Part shown: positions 31,641 through 41,760 of the stretch, piece by piece
Numbering within the stretch: position 1 is the first letter of the stretch
How the letters are laid out: every line of letters begins with the position of its first letter
NCBI RefSeq assembly: GCF_035046485.1
Contig: NC_085138.1
Span: 41,389,464-41,453,463, forward strand
Direction: 5' to 3'
From: Aedes albopictus
Taxonomy: Eukaryota; Arthropoda; Insecta; Diptera; Culicidae
DNA: 64,000 nucleotides
Position numbers and translations under genes: made by a program
Notes under the pieces: generated by a model
The model's database searches: none
Told to the model about the DNA's origin: nothing
The model's input: only the letters and a program-made list of their open reading frames with translations

Positions 31641-33850
31641 GAAGAAATTTTGAGGAATCCCCGAAGGAATTGCTGGAGGACTCCCCGAAGGAATTGCTGG
31701 AGGAATCCCCGGAGGACTTCCTGGAGGAATCCCCGAAGGACTTCCTGGAGGAATCCCCGGAGGACTTCCTGCAGGAATCCCCGGAGGACTTCCTGCAGGA
31801 ATCCCCGGAGGACTTCCTGCAGGAATCCCCGGAGGACTTCCTGCAGGAATCCCCGGAGGACTTCCTGCAGGAATCCCCGGAGGACTTCCTGCAGGAATCC
31901 CCGGAGGACTTCCTGCAGGAATCCCCGGAGGACTTCCTGCAGGAATCCCCGGAGGACTTCCTGCAGGAATCCCCGGAGGACTTCCTGCAGGAATCCCCGA
32001 AGGACTTCCTGGAGGAATCCCCGGAGGACTTCCTGGAGGAATCCCCGGAGGACTTCCTGGAGGAATCCCCGGAGGACTTCCTGGAGGAATCCCCGGAGGA
32101 CTTCCTGGAGGAATCCCCGGAGGACTTCCTGGAGGAATCCCCGGAGGACTTCCTGGAGGAATCCCCGGAGGACTTCCTGGAGGAATCCCCGGAGGACTTC
32201 CTGGAGGAATCCCCGGAGGACTTCCTGGAGGAATCCCCGGAGGACTTCCTGGAGGAATCCCCGGAGGACTTCCTGGAGGAATCCCCGGAGGACTTCCTGG
32301 AGGAATCCCCGGAGGACTTCCTGGAGGAATTCCCGGAGGACTTCCTGGAGGAATCCCCGGAGGACTTCCTGGAGGAATCCCCGGAGGACTTCCTGGAGGA
32401 ATCCCCGGAGGACTTCCTGGAGGAATCCCCGGAGGACTTCCTGGAGGAATCCCCGGAGGACTTCCTGGAGGAATCCCCGGAGGACTTCCTGGAGGAATCC
32501 CCGGAGGACTTCCTGGAGGAATCCCCGGAGGACTTCCTGGAGGAATCCCCGGAGGACTTCCTGGAGGAATCCCCGGAGGACTTCCTGGAGGAATCCCCGG
32601 AGGACTTCCTGGAGGAATCCCCGGAGGACTTCCTGGAGGAATCCCCGGAGGACTTCCTGGAGGAATCCCCGGAGGACTTCCTGGAGGAATCCCCGGAGGA
32701 CTTCCTGGAGGAATCCCCGGAGGACTTCCTGGAGGAATCCCCGGAGGACTTCCTGGAGGAATCCCCGGAGGACTTCCTGGAGGAATCCCCGGAGGACTTC
32801 CTGGAGGAATCCCCGGAGGACTTCCTGGAGGAATCCCCGGAGGACTTCCTGGAGGAATCCCCGGAGGACTTCCTGGAGGAATCCCCGGAGGACTTCCTGG
32901 AGGAATCCCCGGAGGACTTCCTGGAGGAATCCCCGGAGGACTTCCTGGAGGAATCCCCGGAGGACTTCCTGGAGGAATCCCCGGAGGACTTCCTGGAGGA
33001 ATTCCCGGAGGACTTCCTGGAGGAATCCCCGGAGGACTTCCTGGAGGAATCCCCGGAGGACTTCCTGGAGGAATCCCCGGAGGACTTCCTGGAGGAATCC
33101 CCGGAGGACTTCCTGGAGGAATCCCCGGAGGACTTCCTGGAGGAATCCCCGGAGGACTTCCTGGAGGAATCCCCGGAGGACTTCCTGGAGGAATCCCCGG
33201 AGGACTTCCTGGAGGAATCCCCGGAGGACTTCCTGGAGGACTCCCTGGAGGACTTCCTGGAGGAATCCGCGGAGCACTTCCTGGAAGAATCCCCGCAGGA
33301 CTTCCAGGTGGAGAAATCTCCAGAGGAAGTCCTGGAGGAATTCCTGAAGAAACCTCCAGAGGAAGCCTTGCAGGAACACCCGGAGGAATTTCTAGAAAAA
33401 TCCGCGGAGGAATTTCTGGAAAAATCTCCAGAGAAATTCCTGGAGAAACCCCCGGAAGATTTTCAGGAGCAATCCCCGAAAGGATTTCTCGAAGAGTTTG
33501 CTGAAACAATTCCAGGAGGAATTGCTGGAAGAATCTTCGGTAGGAATTCCTGGAGGATTTCCAGAAGGAATCACCGGTGAAACTTCTGGAGGAGTCTCCG
33601 GAGAAATCGCTTAAGGAATCCCCATAGGATCTGCTGGTGGAATCTCCTGATTTCCTAGAGGAATCTCCGGAGGATTTTTTGGAGGAAACTGCGGAGGAAT
33701 TGCTGGTGGGCTCTCCGGAGAGATTGCAAGATGAATCTTCGGAGGAATTGCTAGAGAAATCCTCAAAATATCTGCTAGTGGAATTTACGGATTTCCTGGA
33801 GAAAATCCCGGTGGAATTGCTGGAGAAGAGTTGCAAAATATTTTGATTTT
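31640..33850. repeat. Minisatellite array B (24-bp unit, inverted relative to A)
   Basis: From about 31,660 to 33,280 there are about 67 near-identical copies of a 24-bp unit made of 'ggaggaatcccc' plus 'ggaggacttcct'; up to 33,850 the copies are decayed. The reverse complement of the array-A unit matches this unit at about 19 of 24 positions. B is thus a diverged, inverted sister of A. An early block (31,765-31,990) has 'ctgcaggaa' in place of 'ctggaggaa', a second homogenised sub-variant. Again no frame contains a stop ([32 protein letters not shown]). The 833-codon minus frame runs beyond the array only by chance. Confidence 0.9.
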
Positions 33851-34104
33851 TCGGAAAGTGTTTAATGAACTTAGATAAAATGTTTATGGATGAGAATGAT
33901 ATTTTATTGAAAAGATATCGTAACACAGACCACATAACACTACAGGTAACTTCTCTATAATTTTCTACAACTGGTCTTCCCATTTTTATCTGTTTATGGA
34001 TTCTTGAAGTGAACAAGATTCCATTCCGTTTTCGTGTATAGTGAACTAGACCAACATTCTGATTTTACTTATCTCGTACCGGCAATCCATCGATTCGCTT
34101 TGGC

Positions 34105-34510
34105 AGTCTTCCCATATATAATAAGCAGCAGCGCACGAACCCTGGTCGATTCACACTCCATTCCGAACCTACGTTGAAATGAGTACCCGGGTGATGACCA
34201 CGGTGATAAACGCATTTTGCATCACGTTTCTATGGTGTTTTCTCGGAACTCCGCCCGGATGTTTCCGGATTCTTCGAGCATTCGACGTAGACCTTGTACT
34301 GCTGCTTATGTTTACTCTCTTGCTGTATGCGGTCATTTCAATGAAAATACGATCCAAGCTACGACCTCGGCCATTCAGTTGCAGGATTTGCGTTCGTCTC
34401 GACAAACTGGTTCCGACGTTCCGGCTGGCGCAAATCTGATCACTCATCAAATCCAGATCTATCAAATATCTTTCTGTAAGCGAAAAAGAAGTCCTCAATA
34501 AATATATTTC
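34105..34510 (+). CDS. Candidate short transcription unit, 86-codon ORF
   Basis: 'catatataataa' at 34,113-34,124 is a good TATA box. An ATG at 34,179 follows about 57 bp later with a purine at -3, and opens an 86-residue frame to 34,439. An AATAAA lies at 34,497-34,502. The predicted peptide has a hydrophobic N-terminal segment (about residues 10-23) and a second one 'VDLVLLLMFTLLLYAVI' (about 37-53), then a basic C-terminus. It could therefore be a small membrane protein. A GTAAGC donor-like site at 34,477 would instead make this a first exon. The plus frame at 34,217-34,501 and a 109-codon antisense frame are also open, which weakens the case. The layout could equally be the promoter/poly(A) portion of an LTR. 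I do not recognise the product. Confidence 0.25.
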
Positions 34511-35365
34511 CAGCTACATACCTCAGGATCACAAACCGTCGTTGGCACGCAAAATCTCCTAAGCACTAACAACAATCCTGAACAAAATTCGAAGAAAACG
34601 CCGAAAATGTGCGGTGAATCACAAATTAATTTCATATAATTCAAAATAGAATCGATTTGTTTTCCCAGGTTTTCCCCGTTCTTCTATTTTGACATTTCGG
34701 TTCACGATGCAGTAGTGTGCGTGTAGTCAAATTCAATTACGCAGCCAACTGCAAGGCCAACTGTTGCATATCCGAGATTAGCTGTAGTGCGCCGAAATCG
34801 GCGCACTAAAATTAATACTCGGATTAAAATCAAGGTTAATACCGTTTGGTTCTTAAGGAAATCGAGGATAATACGAGATTGGCGTCTAACACGCTGTGGA
34901 GCTTACCGCCATAAATCCGATGGTGAAATTCCATACCGCGCTTGCACATTTACGCTGTGAAACCGTGAACACACTTGAATATGATATCGTTTCTAATATG
35001 AATTAGAATGATTCATCCCCATGTGTGCTATGAGTATGCATTCCGGGCTAATCGATTACTACGCACGCGCGGTTTGTTCCGTTCTTGATCGGCCATCCTC
35101 GATGTTGCGCTATCGTAGCATATCGCAGACAACGTTGCGTGAAAGTGAATGATTTTGCATATTGCTATTTACACTGGTTTTCATGAATATGTGACCAACA
35201 CGATTCACAAAACGTTACCTTTACAATTATTATCCAAACTTTTGTGTTAGATTATTATAAGCGATTTGCTTAATGCTAGATGTAGGAAATGATTGGAATT
35301 AGAGTGCTCTAGTTGTTAGAAATTAATGTACTTCACGCGTCGCGTTCGTAACAGAGAGAGATATA
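34511..35365. other. Unassigned DNA with a perfect short hairpin
   Basis: 'agtgcgccga' and 'tcggcgcact' form a perfect 10-bp stem with a 2-base loop at about 34,785-34,806, within TAATCCGAG-type words. 'ctaacacgc' at 34,887 is the inverse of 'gcgtgttag' at 22,493. No ORF of note. Confidence 0.4.
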
Positions 35366-35910
35366 TAATTTGACATAATCTGATTACTCAAAACACTCTC
35401 ACGTTTGTATATCGCAATGATCACCTCCATCTACTTGTACTAAAGCTTGCTGGAGGTATATTCTATCATATACACAATGATAATTACAAATGTTCAATGT
35501 ATTACAAGTGGTACACATGGTGTACACTTATAATGTTAACTTGCAAAATAAAATCACGCACTGGTGTTAAATGATGCGCACATATGAAATGAGTGATTGC
35601 AAGAGAGACTAACGTCAAATCATGTTGGTGTCTTCAGCCCATATATTCCTTGCATTCCAACGAAAAATATTGCAGAAGACAGCTAGATGATCTGACGCTT
35701 TATTTTTTTGTAAACTTTTGAATCTGAGAATAGTTGTATCGAAGCGACATTGGCATTTGTGTACTACTTAAAATACATTGAAATTTTGTAATTATCAAAG
35801 TGTATATGATAGAATATACCTCCACCAAGCTTTAGTACAAGCAGATGGAGGTGATCATTGCGATACACAAACGTGAAATTGTTTTGAGTGATCAAATTAT
35901 ATCAAATAAT
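35366..35910. mobile_element. MITE with ~115-bp terminal inverted repeats
   Basis: The left arm (35,366-35,485) and right arm (35,795-35,910) are inverted copies at about 90% identity by eye. Shared blocks are 'cgcaatgatcacctccatct', 'cttgtactaaagctt' and 'ggaggtatattctatcata'. The ends are AT-rich ('atttga..taat'), so the exact boundary and TSD are unclear. It is non-coding. Confidence 0.75.
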
Positions 35911-36690
35911 CCTTAATAATCTTCACAACATGTGCATTTCTTTGCATTAGTCGACCAAAACACATATAATATGTTCAAAAAAGTACATTCCTGTATGTCT
36001 GCAAGCTGAATTATTGTTCTATTGTAGAGTAGATGATTAGCGTTCATTCTTGCTTACAGATAGTTTCTGGAGTTTAGGGAAAATTTTACCTATTATATTA
36101 ACCATGAAAAATAAACTCGCCCCATATCACCCTAAAATTGACAAAACTTATGTCAAAATAAATATTATATGTCGAAAACATCACAATAACATACACCAAG
36201 AAGCAAAACGTTTAAAAATTTGGTGAAATTCTGAAGTTTCGCAATGAATGGCTAAGTGGATCTTTTTATCTGTCATACCCAATTTTTAAGTAATTTTCTT
36301 AATCTTATCAGAATACACTTTTTTCCTCAAAAACCAAATATTTTTCAACACAGATTACTAAAACAATGTAAAATGGATGTAGTGCATTAATTGAAAGATA
36401 TATTTTATCATTTTTGCATGTAGTTTTCATTAGAAACTGAAACCACTATATGGTGGATCTTTTTTTGTGCCGGTCACTGTAAGTGTGGGACACCCTACTA
36501 TGTCTTACTTTACCCAAGTAACAATTTGGCACTATTATTCGCTTTGCGTGCTAATACAGTGCTAGTGTAGAACCGACCTGCTCTATAGTGGCCGTTTAAA
36601 AGCCCTATAAATCCAACAAGGCGAACTAAAGTGCTAATGGTTATTTGGGAGAAGGAATTTTATTCCTTGGTTTCTATGTTAAATCTTCTT
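35911..36690. other. No recognised feature
   Basis: AT-rich DNA without coding, RNA or terminal-repeat signals that I can support. Confidence 0.3.
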
Positions 36691-36967
36691 TAGAACGACT
36701 TATATAGACTGCTTCAAAAATTCCTCCAGATATGTACCAATGAATTCCTCTAGAAAATGTTCCATCGATTTCCTCACACATTCCTCCATAGTTTTTTTTT
36801 TTCAGAAATGCGGTATTTATTTAGAAATTTCTCTAAATATTCCTTCAGAAATTCTTTATGATATTCCCTCATGAATTTGTCCAAAGATTCATTAAAACAT
36901 CTTGTATGAATTTATTCTGATATTAAGGTCATACGGTGCTTAAACCTAGGAAAAGTATTATTCGGAT
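36691..36967 (+). repeat. Degenerate array-A-type minisatellite
   Basis: Words such as 'aaattcctccag', 'aatgaattcctctag' and 'ttccttcagaaattc' repeat at irregular spacing, in the orientation of array A. Confidence 0.6.
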
Positions 36968-38127
36968 ATTGTTTAATAGAAATTAATCTAGTCCCGTAAC
37001 GTGGGTAGATCACCTCAGAATGGTGCGTTGCGGCGTAAGATCTACCAAATCAAATTTTGATCTTGAAATTTTCCTGCCTAAAGTAATCAGGCAGTAGTTT
37101 ACAAATATTCCAAGATCAAAGTTTGATGCACTTTTTTGATCTTTATGTAATATTTTTGTTTCAATTTTGCTGCTAATCAATATTTTATTTCAGCAGGATT
37201 CAGGTAATTTTTTTGTATGATACAAATTATATTATAAAAATATGTAACTGTGGCGAGCGTATCACTAATGTGTAGCTTATTTGGCGTCAATGTTAATATT
37301 ATGTAATATTTCAGATTCTCAACCGAAAAATCAAGTTATACATACAAATAAATGCCATTAAGATGATGAGGAAACCAAGACGTATTGGGCAGATAACTAT
37401 TTCGGAGCAGTCTAATAATGGTGTACCAGAACGTTGACCAACCGCATCCTTTGTTGTACCCTTCAACTAACAACACCTTGAACAACACCCCTATCCCCTT
37501 GACACCTAGGCCCGAGAGGTCGTATAACTTTCTACATCTTTCTTTAAGTGTCTAACTTTCCATCCTTTCATATTCCTCAGCAGTCGCAAGAACGAGGCCA
37601 GGACAACTCTAGGTTGTTGGAGGATTGCGTCAGTCTTGTTGAGAAGTCAGAGAGAAGTCTCCAATCTTTGTGTTTTGGTATCCGACGGGAAGGAGGCAAT
37701 CCTCACAACTGTGGTCTATGGCTGTACTACCTACGAAATTTGTGCGACTTGATTAATGCTTATTTTTACTTTTTCAGTGGTAACCAGGTGAATGATTAAA
37801 CCATGACAATTTCTCGTACGCTTTTTCGCCAAGGAAAGCATCCCATTACACCCTATCCAATTCCCAACTCCAGATATCTATGAAGTGGGCCAAGTTCTTG
37901 GACATATTCTGAGTAGATATCTAATCAACATTTCCTCCCCATCCCCGCTGATCGTAAGGACCTGGCCAGGTGTCGAGAGTTCGTTAAATGAAAGGTTTGT
38001 CAAGTCCCAGGCAACTTTTCTGGCGCATTAAACTTCTCTATCGACAGCCACCCCAGGATGTGTACGGTCGGCTATGCTATGCTATGCTATGATATGCTAT
38101 GCTATTGTTTAATAGAAATTAATCTAG
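36968..38127 (+). mobile_element. Retro-insertion with 24-bp TSD and (GCTAT)n tail
   Basis: A 24-bp direct repeat (36,968-36,991 and 38,104-38,127, containing 'tttaatagaaattaatc') flanks 1.1 kb that ends in a pentanucleotide tail (about 38,072-38,103). A long variable TSD and a simple-repeat tail show target-primed insertion by a LINE. The body has no RT. The part from 37,400 resembles a LINE 3' UTR, and the first 400 bp are AT-rich. It is most likely a 5'-truncated LINE, or an RNA mobilised by one. An 83-codon frame at 37,548 has no known domain. Confidence 0.8.
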
Positions 38128-39386
38128 GAATTCGGGCATAACTTTTACTACCATCTTTTTTTCAAAATTCTTTGGAAAATTTCTTCGGAGACTTCCTCAA
38201 AAATTTCTCCAAGAATTCTTTTTCGAGTTTCGACTGTTGGTGATTATGTTGGAAGGGGAATGGCGTTCAGTCTTTGGAGGAATAACTCAAAAACGGATTC
38301 TTAAGTTTTCATCCGACGTTTCGCGTTTCGGTCGCTATATTGCGTAAAAGTGCTTATTTTTCTTTATTTATCTATCTTATCAAAATTCCTCAATAATATT
38401 TTCCAGGAACTCCAAAACAAGTTTCTCAAAGCTTTTTTTCAATTATTTTTCAGGATGTTTCGATTCCTCCTGGGATACCTTCAAGAATTTATTCCACCAG
38501 ACATTCATTCGACAATAATATTGAGTTTTTCATATGGATTCCATTGAAATTGCCTTCAGCACTCCCATCTGAAATTATTTCAAAAATATCTCCAGAAGCT
38601 CCATGTTATTTTTTCCGGAACATCCTTTAAACATTTCTTTAAAAATCACATGGAGATTCTTTCGAAAATTCTTCTAAGAATTTCTTGAAAAATTCTTTCA
38701 GTTCCAACTTCCTGGTGTTACTTTTGAAAAATTCCTAGCAGATACTCTTGAAAATTTTCTGGAAGGATTATCGGACAAAACATTACTGAAGCAATTTCTG
38801 ACGTTATCTCTGGAGGAATTTCTGAATGAGTAAATGGAAACATTACTTGAAAATTTTCTGCTGGGATTCTTGGAAAAACTAGCAGAGGATTTTCTGAAAT
38901 AATTTCTCAAAAAGTGTCGTTAGTAATCCTTCATATTTTTAAAGATACTAAGGAAGTTCCTCAAGGATTCTCCCAATTAATAATTGACGGATCTATGGAC
39001 GATTTTCCGTAAAAAAAAAGAATTCCCAGAATAATGTCTTATACAATTTCTGAAGGGATTAGTACACAAAAATCCTTGAAGTACTGGCAAAATTTCTGAA
39101 GGATATTCTGCAAGAACAAAAAAATCATGAAGGAATTCTATCGGAAATCACTGAAGAAATTTCAGATCAAAATGTATCATTGATGGAATCTTTTGAAGAA
39201 TACCTTGCAGAACTGGTAAACTCTTTACAGGTATGTAAAGAAGAGTATCTTGAAAAATTCCTTGAAAAATGCTTAGGAATAGATTGTGGTGTAGTTTCTG
39301 CAGAAATTGCTGTAGTAATCTTTGAAGATATTCCGAAAAAAAAACTGAACGAATTCCTGAAGAAAGGTCTGAATATATTCCAAATA
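38128..39386. repeat. Degenerate minisatellite, orientation switch inside
   Basis: Plus-sense words ('aaattcttctaag', 'attcctcctggg') dominate to about 38,700 and minus-sense words ('ctggaggaatttctg', 'gaaggaattc') after it. The 38,253-38,345 module is shared with 30,888-31,000. The segment 39,240-39,330 ('gtatcttgaaaaatt', 'agattgtgg', 'agtttctgcag') matches 59,245-59,320, so this minisatellite family has a longer fixed structure than the simple unit. Confidence 0.65.
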
Positions 39387-39390
39387 ATCC

Positions 39391-40682
39391 TGTAACCGTT
39401 CGTCGAATTCGCTCGAGAAAGTCTTAAAACGCGATGGCTTTTGCGCCACTCTCGCGTACGAGAGACCATCGGTTCATTTTAAAGTTTGCCCGACCGTTTG
39501 ACGACTCTTCTCCCAAGGGCTCCTTCGAACGGCCGCTATTTTGAAATAAAACCCAAAACGCACTGAATCTTATATACAAAAACGGACGAACTGAACCAAT
39601 AACGTAAATTTACACCAAAAGAGACTAGAAACTGAATAAACAACAAATCGAACAATTAAAAATGTTTGAAATGAATTTATTTAAATAAGAGGAACAAAAA
39701 AAAACAATAGAAACAAAGAAAACTAAACAACTGAATTCGTCCAAAGTATATTATTTTTTACAAATGCTCGTCAAGTGTGTGTGTGTGTGTTGTGTGTGTG
39801 TATGATCATGGCCATGAACTCAAAAACGTACCTGCGCAGGCTTTTTTGTTGTCGGTGCTTCGTGGCCAATCGTCGACGTAGGTTTGCTGTCCTTAATGTT
39901 CGCCGGATTATAGGAGCGGAGGGGTGTCGGCGGCCCGGTACTCTGCCTGATCGTGCCTAAAGTGCACGCAGGTAGGCCGGAAGTATTCCCCTTGAGTCCG
40001 TTTAGCTACCAGTAACTGGCGGGCGAGGACGAGCACTAGGCTTAGAGCCCAAAATAAAAAGCGTCTTTGGACGCTTTAAAACAACAAAAAAGCGCACAGG
40101 GAACAGAGTGTCTGCCCCTGGCGACAAAATCCAATATTTAAGACTCTTTACAAAACTTAAACCTGGCAGAAGGTCGCCGAAGCTCACTTCTGTTCTCCAG
40201 CCGACTCTAACTAAAAGTGCCGGAGTCAAGTCGATTTCTCTAGTCAAGTAAATTTCCTGCTATTGAAGCAGTCGTCTATTGAATGTACAAACAATTATTT
40301 ACAAGTGCGCCAAATTCAACTCGCACATGGCTGCAAATCTATTTTGCGCCATCGAAAAAACCCTATAAGATACATAACATGAATCGTCATTAGCTTAGCC
40401 TAGACACAAACCTTACATGAAACGGATAATCTCTACTAATGGAAACGGTTCAAACTGAAAGTCAAATTCAACGGATCTTATTCAAATGAGATTTTACTTA
40501 AAAAAGATAAAAACGTCAAAAGCTACAAATTAACTAAAAATAATCATGAAAACTAATAATTAATTATAAAAAAAAAACAAATTCTAAAATCAAAATCAAA
40601 ATATTCAAAAAATATATCAATTTGATCTAATTGAATTCAAACTTTATTTTACTTAAAATAATAAAAACGTCAAAACGTTACA
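39391..40682. mobile_element. Solo LTR, 1.29 kb
   Basis: The segment starts 'TGTAACCG' and ends 'CGTTACA', giving a 6-bp inverted terminus TGTAAC/GTTACA. It is flanked by the 4-bp direct repeat 'atcc' (39,387-39,390 and 40,683-40,686) and interrupts degenerate minisatellite. A 4-bp TSD with long LTRs suits the Ty3/gypsy group. No internal coding region remains, so it is read as a solo LTR. The short frames inside (39,775-39,960 and 40,002-40,247) are not recognised. Confidence 0.7.
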
Positions 40683-40734
40683 ATCCCTAGAGGAACTTCT
40701 AGAGAAACTTCTGCAGGTTTTTCCAGAAGAATAT

Positions 40735-41071
40735 TGTCCACACACGGACTCCTCTTCGATAGTGTCTGCGCCTACAACGGCGGAGTGGACGGAATTCGGG
40801 ATAGGTCACTTGATCGCGGAAGACACGGTCACTTCAATTCGGGATTTCGGTTCAGAGAAATGATGAACTTCACTGCGTCGCTCTACAAAAACGGTGTATA
40901 TTCGCGACCGGACGGGTCAGAGAGATGGTGTTAACTGAATATGAGGAATCAATGAGCATTTTTCTATCCCAACAGTATAGTATGTGGTGTTCACAGTGAA
41001 TCAAAACGTGTGCTGGGTGTGATACAATTTTGTTGATTTTGCAGTTCTCATTTATTGCGTTGGACGCAACA
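40735..41071 (-). repeat. BEL 3' LTR
   Basis: Same 337-bp sequence as the 5' LTR. It is preceded on the minus strand by the polypurine tract at 41,072-41,086. Confidence 0.9.
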
Positions 41072-41086
41072 TACCGCCCCCCATGA
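41072..41086 (-). other. Polypurine tract
   Basis: The minus strand reads 'catggggggcggta' directly before the 3' LTR. This is the position and composition of the plus-strand primer in BEL elements. Confidence 0.8.
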
Positions 41087-41159
41087 AAGGATTTCATTAA
41101 AACACAAAGTCTAATTCAAAGCTACGCTTAACTTTAACAGAATGAATGAACGTTAAGAT

Positions 41160-41760
41160 TTATGGTCGGTAGCGTCTATTACGTTGTTGTTCTGAAGGCA
41201 GTCCATCCGCGCCAGGGTGTATCGACGACGCTGTTCCAGCGGTCATGAACTGCAAGGTGGGGTAGCTTTCGATTTCGTAAACTTCGAGTCCTCGGAAGTA
41301 GTGATTCGTCGAACTGGCCGCGGCCTCCCAGAGACTGCCGAACGTGATATGCTTGGTGAGGTTTCTCGTGGTGAACAGTAGTGCACAGCAGAGCACGTGT
41401 TGTTGAATTTCGTGCCTGACCATTCGTGGTTACAGGACCACTGACTACCCAACCGAGCACGGTGCGTTGGAGAATTGGCTGATTGACAGGAGAACCGGTC
41501 GCGACAGGTAGTTGACCATCTCGCAGAAGGCTGAAGAAAAGCTGAGCACCGATAACCATGTCGATGCTCTGTGGCTTGGCAAAATCGGGATCGGCTAAAA
41601 CCACAGTAGAAGGAAGTTCCCAATCGGAGATGTCAACTCTCCTTCCGGGCAGGTCATTGGTGATTGTGGGAAGAATGCTGAACGTCAGTGTGTTCGAGTA
41701 GGTGGAGTCAACAGAACTGAATTTGGCAACGCACTGCACTGGTGCACTGGTGACTGTTGA
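41160..41760 (-). pseudogene. BEL protease C-terminus and start of pol, frameshifted
   Basis: The minus frame from about 41,770 continues the protease-like DUF1758 region with 'LTFSILPTITNDLPGR', 'LADPDFAKPQSIDMVIGAQLFF' and 'RTVLGWVVSGPV', which is typical just before BEL RT. After about 41,430 the coding path moves between frames ('NLTKHIT', 'EAASSTNHYF', 'SEDSKFTK'), showing several indels. The last residues near 41,215 ('IHPGADGL') look like the integrase C-terminal end. An internal deletion joining the RT-proximal linker to the integrase end would explain the missing pol, but this junction is inferred. Confidence 0.65.

Noticed and set aside
31515..34016. 833-codon minus-strand collagen-like ORF and the matching plus-strand frames
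   Set aside because: Same cause: array B is stop-free in all frames. The non-repeat ends of the ORF have no recognised domain.
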